A DNA stretch of 64,000 nt from Escallonia rubra (lineage: Eukaryota > Streptophyta > Magnoliopsida > Escalloniales > Escalloniaceae): contig JAVXUO010001336.1 in the NCBI GenBank assembly GCA_033065855.1, positions 124,001-188,000 on the forward strand. Reading direction: 5' to 3'. A program made the position numbers and the translations under genes. The notes under the pieces were generated by a model. That model searched no databases and was not told the DNA's origin. It worked only from the letters and a program-made list of their open reading frames with translations. Below, piece by piece: positions 47,133 through 59,594 of this stretch. Position 1 is the stretch's first letter. Every line of letters starts with the position of its first letter.

Positions 47133-47406
47133 TAGTAGTTCCTAGATACATTTACAGCCCTATTAGCGTCATGATGATTGTACTTAAGAGAATTAAACAA
47201 CCACCACCCTCCCCACCGCTCTAGTCTTCTCTTAAAGGAAAGAACAAATTTTAACTCATAATCGAGTTGTAGTAGTTCCTAGATACATTTACAGCCCTTT
47301 TACCGTCATGATGATTGTACTTAAGAGAATTAAACAACCACCGCCCTCCCCACCGCTCCATTCTTCTCTTAAAGGAAAGAACAAATTTTGATTAATAACC
47401 AAGTTG
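47133..47406. repeat. 137-bp direct tandem duplication
   Basis: Units 47133-47269 and 47270-47406 both begin TAGTAGTTCCTAGATACATT and agree over their whole length with about ten differences. Confidence 0.9.
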
Positions 47407-48140
47407 TAAGAATTTTCTTCTAACTCCGTATGTAGTAATAATTTATAGTCGCAAAATATTTTTTGGGACTTTTCTGTTAACACTTTCAACGACAATCTTT
47501 AGCACCTATATTCTACGTGCATGTGGTTATTGGTTTGTGTATACCCCCTAATTATTGGCCCAAAAATGCCTTCCATTTCAAGCTACATTATAGAAGACAT
47601 ATCTTTTTCTAGTGAGGAATGATGCAAGGAGGATGAAGAGGACTTGATCACACTTAATCCTCTTGTTGAAAGCCCTTATGAAGAAGTAGTTTTAGACGTT
47701 TCTCCGACTTCCCTCTAACTTTCTCCACTGTAAAGCCAAATAATATATATATTTTTTGAAACTAAAAGCCATGCAGGCTTGTTAGTTCTAAATAAAAATG
47801 CCGTGCTATATTTTTGAAGTTATAACAGTATGACTCATTGACCACCTTCCAGGGTAAAAAGTGTTAAGTGTCACAATATCAAAATTTTGATAAATCATTG
47901 TGGTCTGGACACGTATTAGTGACGTGAAATAGACTCTCTATCTCAATATGTTTACGATAATCTTCACTTTCCACAATGAACGCTTTAGAAGTCAACTTAA
48001 AAATAGTTTCACTACATAAAAAAGGTCATTGAGCCTTTGCGGCCTTCTTAGATGTCTTTCATCGGTTTTAAGATTAATTTGAGGCTTTTTTTTCCGCTTT
48101 TGCTCAAAACTGTAATCTATATGTGAACCGTTGATATGAG

Positions 48141-48200
48141 AATTCGAATTAGAGACCTTGGAGTTATCTCTCAGGATCCTTGCCACTTCTTCCACCCCTT
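48141..48200 (-). mobile_element. tRNA-derived SINE head (A and B boxes)
   Basis: On the minus strand AAGGGGTGGAAGAAGTGGCA fits an A box, and GGTCTCTAATTCGAATTC a B box. The next bases, ATATCAACGGTTCACATAT, match the region behind the B box at 40091-40152, so this is a second copy of the same family. Confidence 0.55.
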
Positions 48201-49778
48201 GGGTTAGTTAAGATTTGACCCTTTGTACTTCAAACTTTGTGACAAGGAACTTTTGAATTATGCTTCCATCTTAAAGTAGGTTTTAGTAGAACTACGTTAT
48301 AATTACTTTCTACCATTAATATGTGACTTGTTTTAGGTATTTTTATTATGTTTGTCATAAAACTACATTTTGCATTATAAATTGTGATATGAACTCCTTA
48401 GATTTAACAAAGTAAAAGCTTCCTTATTTCATAACAAATATATCAACGTAACTAATTTTACATATTTCTTAACCGACATAGAATTTAATAGTTTCTTTTG
48501 GTTTTCTATCGGCCGCAGCTGGTATTCAGCGTCTATCTCGAATTTTGAGTCAGCATACAATACGGATTGTATTCCATACCCTATTAGATGGGGGTGTCAT
48601 CTTGGCATGTTTACGCTTTCATGCTTCCTTTCCTACATGTATATTGGTTGCAACGGATCATTCTCAGTTTGTATGTAATTTTAATATTCCAGCCGGAAAA
48701 AAAAAACAAAAAAGAATTGTGAAACTTAAAGCTCAACGGGAAATAGAAAACACTTTTAATGTTACTCAAATTTTGACTCTTGAAACTTGGAGGTGAAAGC
48801 CATATTTGTAAAGCGAACTCTCGGGTGTTCATTTTTCCTATCAGAGAATGGAGATATAGCCCGGTCCAATAAAGAGAATACATTATAAACACACCTCATT
48901 TCAGGGTAGTTTTAGAATCCCTATAAACAAATGGAATGGAGAACAAACAACAGAATATCCAAACCATATCCCTTAGCCACTACATTTTCTTACCAAAAGC
49001 GGTAGTACAAACAAAAGTTTGATCAACAAAATAATTGCCCAAAAGCCAGACAGTCACAGCTTTTTGGGAGTAGTTACAAGGTCAACTCAAAAAAGGCTCA
49101 CTTCAAATGAAACGCAAGACAATTGTACTACCACTTTTCAGAAAAGGTAGGATCTAACAAAATTCAAATACCCCCTTTACAAGAGTAGTGATTATATATC
49201 GCTTCGGACTCTTATTATTTTCTGACCATTTAAGATTATCTGAAGAGAATGTTTTTAATCGGTCATGTATGTTCATTCAATATTCTCTAGAAAAAACTAA
49301 ATATAAATTTGAGCTTTGATCACGTAAACTTACCAAAATTAATCGAAGGGCGTTCCAAATGAACCGATACCACCACGACTGGTCACAACTAACCACAAAT
49401 TTAATAGATCTGATGCATTTGGAGCTTGTTTCGAGTGTGGTTATCCTCGAAACTTGAGTTGAAATGCAAGATCAATACCTCCTACGCATTCTTTGCACTA
49501 AAAAAATGAAAAAAGAAATCAATCATGGTTATTGAAGTGTTTAAACTCGAAACAAGTCCCATGCATAAGAGTGAAATTAAAAGTAATAAGGCCTTCCCCT
49601 TCACTTATAAAGTCTAGTAAAAGACATCATTTAACTAAGATCTTCCATTAGTAGAATAAGGTAAGTCATAATAAAATAGCACTTCCTTGCAGTATCTTCT
49701 CTAGCATTTGGTTCTCAAGAAAAACAAAAAGGAAACATAGACGTAGCAATATATCGTAAGGAAAGATAGCTCCACAGA
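48201..49778. other. Intergenic DNA and 3' flank of the ERF gene
   Basis: The segment 48505-48880 has an open frame (48545-48796) with coding-like composition but no family I can name. The last few hundred bases probably include the 3' untranslated region of the ERF gene on the minus strand. Confidence 0.4.
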
Positions 49779-50885
49779 TCAAGCATTCTGGAGCTTAGCA
49801 GCAAATACACCAACAAGTTCAGGGTACTGAAAGATGTCTCCCACCGTGGTATCCGGCGAGATCTGGTAGTTCGACCGGAGCTCGTTGTAGAACGGCGCCG
49901 TTTCGTTGAAACCCTGACCAGACTGCTGCTGCTGCTGCTGGGGATTTTCAAAGTAGAGACCAAAATGGTCCTTCTCAATACCTCTTTTCAGACTATCCAA
50001 GTTTGAGTATGAATATGACGACAGCCTTTCTTCAGAGACAGAAACCGGAGCCGGGTCGGGTTTGGTCACCGCCGGCTTTGGGTAATACCCACGTAAGATC
50101 TCCTCCAACAAGCCCGAATCTGACGGTTCAGATGGAAAAAACTCCATATAATCAGTACTCTGGGTGTTAGCTGACGTGGTGGTGGTTGTGCTTGATTCGT
50201 ACTTGGGCAGACTGACAGAAAGGTTACTGCTTTTGGTACAAGTAGTGACGGTGGAACAAGTATTGCAGGGCAAGGTATAACCCGAGAAAGAACTGGTAGG
50301 GGTGCTCCAAGGTTGAGATGACATGGAGGAGTTGGAGGGGTTGAGAAGGTCACGCAGGAGAAGCATGTGGTTGTTTGAAGAAGAGGCTCCAGTTGAGATA
50401 TTATTGGGTGACAAGGGTCCAAAGCAGGGATCATGAATAGACGGCTGGGATGATTTGGTGCTGTTGCTGTAATTAAACAAGGGAGGGATGAAGATGAGAT
50501 TGCTTTCGGCATTGGAAGTCTGATGGTGATCAGTTGGCGGCAGGGGAGGGTACACAAAGTTGGTTCTAGCCTTGGCACCGCGCATTGTACGGGCGGCCTG
50601 GTCGTAGGCGCACGCCGCCTCCTCCGCCGTGTCAAAGGTGCCCAGCCACCGCCTCTCTTTGGACTGAGGGTCACGTATCTCGGCTGCATAACGGCCCCAC
50701 GGACGGCGTCGTACGCCACGGTACCTCATGGTAGTGCCACCACTTGCACCGTCTTTTGTGGCAGAGGACCTCTTGTTGGTTGTTGTAGTGGTAGTGGTCT
50801 GCCTCTTTTGGGGGTTGGGGGAGGGTGGTTCTGATGTAGGGTTTAGTGGGGCTAGACCGTTGAGTCTCCTCAAGGCTTCTTCCAT
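49779..50885 (-). CDS. AP2/ERF transcription factor, ESR/DORNROESCHEN-like group
   Basis: This is an intronless gene for 368 aa. One AP2 domain spans about 55-112 ([35 protein letters not shown]). The Ala and Asp in AAEIRD mark the ERF subfamily, which binds GCC-box-like DNA in the nucleus. The N-terminus MEEALRRL, the block LLLRDLLN after the domain, [15 protein letters not shown] and the tail [10 protein letters not shown] recall ESR2/DRN-LIKE proteins, which promote shoot and cotyledon formation. The assignment to that group rests on these short blocks only. Outside AP2 the protein is Ser/Thr-rich, with a Thr run (30-36) and a Gln run (about 315-320, from a CAG repeat at 49921-49939). The start ATG has a strong context (A at -3, G at +4). 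A TATA box lies about 160 bp upstream. Confidence 0.93.
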   Translation of the reverse strand: MEEALRRLNGLAPLNPTSEPPSPNPQKRQTTTTTTTNKRSSATKDGASGGTTMRYRGVRRRPWGRYAAEIRDPQSKERRWLGTFDTAEEAACAYDQAARTMRGAKARTNFVYPPLPPTDHHQTSNAESNLIFIPPLFNYSNSTKSSQPSIHDPCFGPLSPNNISTGASSSNNHMLLLRDLLNPSNSSMSSQPWSTPTSSFSGYTLPCNTCSTVTTCTKSSNLSVSLPKYESSTTTTTSANTQSTDYMEFFPSEPSDSGLLEEILRGYYPKPAVTKPDPAPVSVSEERLSSYSYSNLDSLKRGIEKDHFGLYFENPQQQQQQSGQGFNETAPFYNELRSNYQISPDTTVGDIFQYPELVGVFAAKLQNA

Positions 50886-51042
50886 TTTTGGTTCTGATAG
50901 GAAGAAGATGGAAACACAAAAGGCAAGGCGAAGCCAAGTGACGAGAATAAAGTGTGTATTGGCTCTCTACTACTACTCACTGCACTCGGGACTCTGCGTT
51001 TGTTGTGCAGAATTGCACCTGGACCATGGGGGGTGAGCTTTG

Positions 51043-51051
51043 TATTTATAG
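51043..51051 (-). promoter_or_regulatory. TATA box of the ERF gene
   Basis: CTATAAATA on the minus strand lies about 160 bp before the start codon. It implies a leader of about 125 nt. A GAGAGGGAGAGAGAGA tract sits just upstream (about 51073-51090), a common plant promoter element. Confidence 0.6.
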
Positions 51052-51090
51052 TCACAAAACTTCCACGAGTTCACGAGAGGGAGAGAGAGA

Positions 51091-54000
51091 TCCAACTTCA
51101 TAAATAATAAGAAGTAATAACGATAAATAATAAGTAACGTAGCGATTGAGTGAGATCTAACGATATGAAGTAATTTTTAAATAATAAGAAGTAAAAGTTT
51201 TATTATTTTTTCACTTCATTCGTTAATTACATCATGCAACATTTTGTGAGCGTTGGATTAATTTTTTTTTTTACAAAATGTAGGAGGAAAGAAAAGAAGA
51301 AAAGTCGGAAATCGGAGCGTCATTATATTGTATTCGTTTGTCTAACAGTACTAAACTTACAAGAAGAATCTAAATAATTGAAACTAGAATGCAAATAACT
51401 TATACAACGTGCTTTCTAATTTGTGGCAATTTGGGAGTCCTTATTTCGCTGCTTTTATGGAAGGGATGGAGGGTGAGGGATCGTTTTATCATGCAGCTGC
51501 TCTTCGAGGATTTAAGAAAAAATAAAAGTTTAAGAAGAACGAAAAATTGAAGTTTTGATTATTATCTTTCAAGAGAATAGAAATAGAAATTACGGTTCAT
51601 ATTGAGCACAGCGTTCACTGTTTATTCCAAGGTTTAATTTTCCAGGGTTTCTGGGCCGTGCAATGTATGCCATGGGATGGAGGATGTTGCATGATCTTCT
51701 AGACTCTCGAGGTAGCTTTCTAATTATTAAATGTTTCATTTTCAAAAATCATAATTGTATATGCTCACCTACCTAGTGTTAGGACTTTGTTAGCCCTGCA
51801 ACATCTGTCTTGTGTTCTGAGCCATTCAGGGCACTTTCGTCTTATTTAGTTTCTGCCAGTAACATTCCATCTCTTGCATGGTGAGTAGCTGTAGAACGAG
51901 TGTGTGTGGTTTTATGGGTTTATAAAATGTTTTACTTTTGAACTAAGACTGTTTGGCTCTGGGTTCAGTTAATTTAAGTAGCATGTATGAATTGTCGAAT
52001 AACATTGACTGTTAGATTGTCATTTTGTGACATCTGTTGCTTTCATTTACATCCTCTGAAAATGAGACGCATAATTTCTGAAATCTCGTGTAGTTGAACG
52101 TAATAACGCTAAGTTTAATATGAGTTCAACATAATTTTCACTTTTTTAAATTTGAAAGTGTTCTATCGATACTTGCATCGTCCGTATGCGCATCAATTAA
52201 CAAAAACGTATGTGGTTCTGATCGATACAATTTATAAAGAGTACATGAAAAGGATATGGGTTTAACAATAAGGTAGAGATCAAGATGAACCGATCGGTAG
52301 AAATGGAGCGAAAATGTTGATTGTTGAATATCTAGGTGAAGTGATTAGAATAATGGAGATCAAGAAGAAGTTTTGATTGTGACGAAGTGAAGCGGTTGTT
52401 TATAAGCTATTGAAAAATTTTCAACAATGGCTTTAATTAATTTTGTTTAATATGAAGTTAATATATTATGAAAGGGTATAGTTAAAAATTCAAAAAAAAC
52501 TTCCCTCAATGGACATAGTCACCCAAAAAAATTACCTATTTGCAAAATCACTAGATAAAATGAATTTAAGTGGCTATAAAGTGGAGATATTACTAAGAGA
52601 ATAAATGGAAAGTGTGGAAAAAATGTTTTTTTTTTTTTAAAAAAAAAGTGTATACATTTTTTTTTATTCAACAAAAAAAGTGTATACAGCTAAGAGCTAC
52701 TACCTATATATGCAATGCATGGTGAGAGTAATTGTCATTTGGCTATTTATTTCCTAGAGGAATGAAGAGAAGAGGAGAGGCAAATAGTCCTAGTGGTATT
52801 GCATGTCTTTTTTTACTGTTAGAATTTGATTGATGTGGATTGGATGGATATTTAATGAGCGAAAGCATTTTTCAATCTGCCCACTCTTATGAATTTGCAG
52901 TAAATTGTTGGTCTCTTTTGAGAAAGCTTTCATGAGTTATAATCAAATCAAATTAAATATATAAAAATAAAGTTCCAACACTTCTGTTCTTTGTGTACAA
53001 AAGGGTCAGCATCCGGACGTCTCAATCCAGCATGTATATCTCCATGCCAGAGTCAGGATTTTCGGGCAAGAAGACAGTACTGGGAACACACATTGAAATC
53101 CATACATAATAATATGAACTATTCTGGGGAGTGGAAGAGCTCGTCCTTTCTCTCTCTCTCTCCGTGCATCTCCCTCCGTCTGTGCATGTGGGTCTTGGTG
53201 ATTATCATTCTGAATGATTACACTGGCGGCGCTCAGAACCTGTTCCTCCTTCTTTGGTGTATCCATCTTTTTATTAATTAACGGGTCAGTTTTGTTTTTG
53301 CCCTTTTCCTGGTTTTCTCAGGGATTAAAACAATTAGTGTTAGCAGTAAATTGGATGTTTAGGGTTTCAAAAACCAAGGGTTAATTGCTCACATGGCCTT
53401 GTCTGAGGTAGGGGTTTCATAGGGTCTTTAAGGGATGGTTTGAGGGGGAGGTTTGTAGGTTCTGTTGGTGGATAGAGACTATAATATAAAAGTAGTTGTG
53501 GGTTGTACTGGGAGTCAGAAAAAGGAGCAAAGCTTTGTCTACTGAAACCCTAATAAGCTCCTCTGTTTTCTGCCTCATCTTTCACTTGCGTCCCTTCTTC
53601 GTTCCTCTAACCGATCCTCCCACCCTTTGAGCCCCAACTAATCCTACGTACCTACCACATTATTTTGTGTGTATAACTGCGAGTACTTTGAAATCATACC
53701 TCAACAGCCATGCTTGGATTGGATGGAAGAATTTATATCTACACACTTCGGGTTATCAGATTGAATTGATATCCGTCTCACCACAACACTTGTTAAAACT
53801 TACACTACTATTTTTGTCACAAAAATAAAAAAAGGATTTGACTTAAGATAGTATGGCGCTTACGGGCTATTAGAGATGAAATGGAATGCAAGCGTGAAAA
53901 TGTAAATTTGATTAACGGTTTTCTTTATTTATAGTTAATATGCATCTGACAACAATTTCTTCTATGATTTGAATGACAGAGAAGAGTTTGGAGTGCATTT

Positions 54001-54195
54001 TTTTAGCTTGATCTGACCATTTTAACGAATCTCTTTGTATCACGTTCGTGATCTCGACCATTCAAGACCACATAATACATTAGAATATATTGTGCAAGGC
54101 CCATTTTGCCTCTATTTGTCACAAGGAAATTTTCAGTCTTCCTCCGTAAGGGTACCAACACCCTTTCATCCAACGGGTATTTATAGTCAAAACCT
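51091..54195. other. Upstream region of the ERF gene and intergenic DNA
   Basis: No further gene is recognised. Homopolymer T and A runs lie near 52625-52665, and a CT microsatellite near 53150-53165. Confidence 0.5.
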
Positions 54196-54273
54196 ATAGT
54201 CCAAAACTGTGAACTATTTCCTTTATCAAAAACAATAGTCCAAAACTGTGAACTATTTCCTTTATCAAAAACA
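54196..54273. repeat. 39-bp direct tandem duplication
   Basis: ATAGTCCAAAACTGTGAACT and the rest of the unit are exactly repeated at 54196-54234 and 54235-54273. Confidence 0.9.
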
Positions 54274-54914
54274 AAAAAATTGAGAAATATTTGATTCGTA
54301 CCTTAAAAGAAAAGTCATCATCCAAGGACTTCGAAACCATGAAACCGCCGCGATAAAAATGTGCAAGCACCTTGGAGAGTAAGTAATGGGATATTATTTG
54401 CCCTAAACATCCACTCTTGCTCACTTTCTACAATTTAAGTAAGATAGCATTTGAAATAATATTTATTTTCGGTTTTTTGTTCAAAAAAAATATATATATT
54501 GTCACTTGCCAAACGGTTTTAGTTTTTTTTTCCTTCTAATTTATAAATTAGTTTTCAAATGGGGCTATTTTTAAAAACTCCATTTGAAGTTTGAGTTTTG
54601 ATTTTTTTTTTAAATCCACCTTTCAACTTTTGTTAGAAGTATTTTATATATCTTCTTCCCTTCAACCTTCATCACCAAAACCTATCACCCAAGAATACCA
54701 AATCACTAATACTACCAACCAACAAAAATGGGTTTCAAACACACCCATAATTATGAGACCCACCCACGAAAAATGTGATTCGAGTGAACTTTGTCGAAGA
54801 ACGTATGTCTATTTAACTAGTCATCTTTCCTTTCTTTTTGCAGGCACTAAGCAAGATAATAATCACCAAATACCTCTCGAACGTACAAATATGTAGAAAT
54901 TGACTCCTAATACC

Positions 54915-55768
54915 CAGGGGCGGAATCGAGATTTTTTTTTAGGAGATGCAAAAATTATATCGAATTCATCAGAAAATTTTATTAGTAAAATGTAATATGA
55001 TTTCCAGTGCATGCAAGGGTTTCAATTCACACTCTTCCTTTCCACAAAAATGGAGCAACAAAAAATGGAAAGAAGAATAAGTTTATGTATGAACGTAGTT
55101 CTCTAGAATTGTTTGTGCTTGGAAGGACATGCCCCGACGAGAGAACTGATAATCATCCCAAAAGAAAAGTACGTACAGAGAGAAGTGATTAGTGTGGAAC
55201 TCACACCAAAGCCAAGCAACGCAAAAGAAAGAAACAATTTAAAGACACTACCTAGAGAACTTAAACGGTGCAAAACATTTGGCAGGTGGAAAGCCAATTT
55301 GGCCGTTTCCTTTTTCCTTTGATTTGGCTCCAAAACTTTTGTTTTGCCTCCAAGCAAATCCACTTCACCTCTTATACATGTATATATGCCATGTGAGTCT
55401 CAATGACACTCTAGAACACACACCAACAGTTCTTCACATCCGAACCTCTTTCTCTGTTTAGTATTATATCAAATTTCTTTGATACACTGTGATGTTTTAG
55501 TTCACATATTTTGCTATTATGTGAGCAGAGGAAATCAATAAAAATTTTTAAGATGTCTTAGATAAGTCATATGTTAAGCAGAAAATTGATGCTTTGAATG
55601 CTAAAATAGAAAAGTCTGGAGGGGAGTTGGACCAAGGGCTAAAGGAAAAATTCGTGCAGGTTAAGAATTTCTTTGATACACTGTGCAGGTTCACCACATA
55701 TTTTTCCTATCAAATTTCAGAAGTCAGGGGTGCACTAGCCCCCTAGTCCTAATGTAGTTCCGCCTATG
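54915..55768. mobile_element. Non-autonomous hAT-like element, 854 bp
   Basis: The left end CAGGGGCGGAATCGAG and right end GTAGTTCCGCCTATG form an imperfect inverted repeat of the same kind as the element at 5698. Flanks CTAATACC (54907-54914) and CTAATACA (55769-55776) match in 7 of 8 bases. There is no transposase inside. Confidence 0.7.
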
Positions 55769-55776
55769 CTAATACA

Positions 55777-56859
55777 TGTTGGTTGACAAATGCAAAAAAC
55801 TAGCTGGTGATTAATCATTTACTTAGTCGTGAAATCAAGATAATAACCGATATAGGAACGTCTAGAAAACGACAATCAAATTAAACACACCCATAGTTTC
55901 ATGACAAGTTTCCTGTGTACCTCTAATTAGCACGTAATTGGTATTCTTATGGCAAGCTAAAAAAATAACTCCGTGGTTTGCGTTGTAATTACAGCTTCTT
56001 AGATGTCATAATTTCAACACCTTAAGTATGCTACTAATGAAAGTATTAGTCCAATGGGTTGGTTGGTAAGCAAGGTCGCTTTAATTGCAAATTATAAACA
56101 ACATGTTTTTTTTTTCCCATTGTCTATATAGGTTGGCTACATGTAGGATTTTTCGGCTGCTTTTGGTAGTTTTAGATTAGGCCATCATCATTAGATCATC
56201 AAATCAAAATTTAGTACCTCGAAAGTGATTGCCGCACTCTATTTTTCCAGGCTTATATATACTAATTTGAGAGAAAAAAAAATTGGAGTGCAATGGTGAT
56301 GGGCGTGATATCATGTCTCGTAAACTTGGAATCTGATGAGATGGAAGGATTTTCATATAATAAAAACTAGAGTATTATTACTCGCTAATATGATCTTTGA
56401 TTACACTGCACCGTCACTATCATCATTATATTAGAGTTTTTTTATCCTACTTTGGAGCTAAGAAGACATCTAATTATGTAGATAAGTGAAATGCAATAAT
56501 TAGTTTTTGTTTTCATAATAAGAGTCTGGCATATATGTTCTGGACATCATCTCCGGTGCAAATTATGACCGCAGACTCGGTTCTTATGAAGTCACGCTTA
56601 GTTCAAACCTAACTTGTCAAGAAAATTCTAAATTAAACTACCATCAAATTAAAAGGTCTCAAATACTGTTTAAAGGTCTCTCTATGTTCACCAACAACCT
56701 GTTTTTTTGTCAAAGTAACACTAAAAAATAAGGAAAAAAGGATTTTCTACGTTCCGTATTTAACTTTCGGCAAAAACTTCTTAAAAGATAATGTTTATGT
56801 TGGGATGGGGAGGGGTGGTGTTAATTTGTTAAAAATAATGATAAAACTGAATTTCTGAA
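55777..56859. other. Intergenic DNA, no gene recognised
   Basis: AT-rich sequence with short frames and no repeat structure that stood out. Confidence 0.5.
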
Positions 56860-57048
56860 TTAAATGGTCTCGTCCACGTTGCGGTGTTTTTCAAGATGTG
56901 TTGTGTTGAGAAGATCCCACCGGATTTCAGTGATGATGAGCTCAAAAGACCATTTCCGGCCTTTCATGTCATCATCTTTGATAGGGGGAGTCCATTCCCC
57001 ATGTTGCATGGCTTTCACGTCATGCTTAATGGTGGGTGGTGAAGTCAT
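56860..57048 (-). pseudogene. Candidate coding fragment of unknown family (62 codons)
   Basis: This ATG-started frame (MTSPPTIKHDVKAMQHGEWT at its start) has a charged, protein-like composition and is GC-richer than its surroundings. No domain or family is recognised, and no introns or partner exons were found. It could be a captured exon or a small real gene. The opposite strand is also open here (56864-57274), which weakens either reading. Confidence 0.25.
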
Positions 57049-58884
57049 GAACAGCCTTCACTGTTTTGCGTTTGAAGTTGCCATGAAAAAGGTGCTTTAC
57101 TTTTATTTCGAGTCTCGAGAAAGAACAGTGATGAAGGAAGCTCTAATTAGTACTCTGAGATTGATGACGCTCTACAATAATGTTTTAACAGCTCATATTA
57201 CTTCATTATTAAGAAGTGGTGACAACTCTAGGCGGAAACAATTAATCTTGAATCTGGACCGAGAGAAGTTCTAATAGGATGTTAAGTCTTTTAAATATAT
57301 ATATTATAATAACTTTTGTCAAAAAATATTTGAAATATTAAGTATAAAAATCACTTTTAGTCGTCCGACCCCATTTACAGTGACTTCAAAAATGCATTTT
57401 AAGATGCATTTAGCAAAAAAAATTGGGTATAACCGTTGTCGTAAAAGCGTGCATTAATTAGATCCAACATAGGCAAATTTTTCGTGAGGTTTTCTAAACC
57501 CAATTGTCATGATATATGTCATTGAGCTCCATTTTTAAGTATTTGAGGAAAAAATTATTATAAAAAGTATGTATCCCTGTTTTAGTGGCTAAAATTTAGA
57601 CTTTTAACCGTACAACTTAACCTCATAAGGCGGATATGGAATGGTTAATCAATTTCTACTATTTAAGACTTGAGTTCATTTAGCTCGATCTCGAAAAACT
57701 TGAGCTTATCGTTTTCAAGCAATTTTTTAGTATCGATAACCGACACAATAAATCTTGACATATTGGCCATGGGCCATGCAATGAGCTATGCATATTATTT
57801 CAAAAATGACAACAGCTTTAAGAACGCCCTCCCTACCCTATTTGGTGTATTCATAAAAATATTGTTGACCCCAAAATTTAACTCGTGAAGTTAAGAAGAA
57901 GAACAAGCATCTTTGGGCCCTCGAAAAGTTTCTACTAATAACACGTAGATTTCAGCTTAGATGTACGCTTGATGGCTATTTCTTTCAAGATTTATCAAGG
58001 TGGCTTTTCGATTTAACAAAGGGAAATGCATTTATAGTAATGGAATGCATAATATATTCTAGTTTTACTATCAAATGAGCAACTTAATATCAAAATGATC
58101 AATAATATGTCGAAACAATGGATCCAGCCAGTAAAATCACCCATGAATTTAAAATTTTATTCTCAATATATAAAATTACCACAATTGAACAATTGATAGT
58201 ATTTTATGTCTTCATCTGTCTAATCATAAATTTGCCTTGTTTGACGATACTTTTCGCCAAAAAAATACATGGGACATCCCAATATCTAGAATCCACCGTA
58301 GCCCTAACCCTAAAAGAAAATGTAACAAAAGGTATATAGCACGGAGCTCTCTTTTTCCCTTGTTTTTAATATATAGCACAGAGCTCTAGTACTTAAATCT
58401 AAAAAGTAAGGGTTATTTGCACCATGGGACAAATCACACAAAATTCAAGCTCAATTATGCACGAGAAAGTATAAAATGACGGTGTGTGTGTGTGTTTTGG
58501 GGAAGGCGGAGACGTCAAAGTTCAGAGAGAAATAAAGGGGGCAACTAGATTTTAACGACAAGAGAAGATCCTGTCAGATATAGGAGGATAAAGATTATAG
58601 AATCAGTAGAGAGAGGGAGAGAGCAGCTTTTCTCTGTAGGAGATGTTAAAGCCCCAGTACTCCATAGTCCATAGAGACCCTTTATGGCCCTCTGCCTTGT
58701 TACTTTATACCAGAATTTAGTACGTACATGGGATGTGAAGACATTGTGCTGTTTCAGTTGGTATGAAAATTACATGGAGAAACTGGGAAATGATCAAGAA
58801 CAAGAATGTGGGAAAATGGAGTCACCTTCAAGTCTTATCAAACCAGTAGTGCAGCTGATAAGTTGATGTATGCGAGCCCCTGTA
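57049..58884. other. Intergenic DNA, no gene recognised
   Basis: AT-rich. A short (GT)n run lies near 58480-58495. No supported frame was seen. Confidence 0.5.
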
Positions 58885-59594
58885 TTAAGGTTTCGTTTCA
58901 CAAATTTTTTTTTTTTGTTTTCAGTTTTTAAAGGCATGAAAGTGTGTTTGATAACCCCTTTTTGTTTAGGCAACCCTTTTTATTTTGAGGTGTTTTGCGG
59001 TGGCAAGCGGTGGAAAGAAGTACAACTTTCACCGCTACTGCCGGCAGTCTCCGGCGGTGGTCGCCTGAGGTGGCTGCCAGCGATGGGAGGGTGGTGGTGG
59101 TGGGCTCCAAAAAAAAAACCAATTTCTGGAGTTTTTTTTTTAGTCTTCAGTTTAATGGTTTTTAAAATTGAAAAAAAAATGGTTACCAAACGCTCCTTTT
59201 TTTCAGTTTTTAAAAACTGTTTTTTTTGTCAAACTTAGGGTTCGTTTGACAAAATTTTTTTTGGTTTTCAGTTTTTAAAGAGCAGCTTAATTTTTTTTTT
59301 ATATAAAAACAAGTGGGTGTTTGATAACCCCTTAAACCCTTTTTATTTTGACTTTTTTTTTTTTATGGTGGTTTGCGGTGGCGGTGGTGGCCGGCGGTGG
59401 CAGCCCGCAGTCTCCGGCGGTGGTCAAAAGTGGTAGTCTCCGACGGTGGTCGCCTGAGGTGGCTGCCGGCGATGGGAGGGTGGTGGTGGTGGTCTAAGAA
59501 AAAAAACCCAGTTTCTGGAGTTTTCTCTTCAGTTTAAAAACTGGTTTTTAAAATTGGGGTAGGAGGAAATTTTTTTTGTCAAACCTAGCCTTAA
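58885..59594. mobile_element. Pair of tandem or nested MITE-like elements
   Basis: Outer ends TTAAGGTTTCGTTTCACAAA and TTTGTCAAACCTAGCCTTAA are inverted and both close with TTAA. Near 59220-59245 an inner end pair (GTCAAACTTA and GGGTTCGTTTGACAAA) divides the region into two related halves. Both halves hold CAGTCTCCGGCGGTGGT and GGTGGCTGCC(A/G)GCGATGG plus (GGT)n. Either two copies sit side by side or one has inserted near the end of the other. Confidence 0.6.

Noticed and set aside
50066..50937. Long open frames overlapping the ERF gene on both strands
   Set aside because: They are shadows of the AP2/ERF coding sequence. Only the frame 49779-50885 carries the domain.
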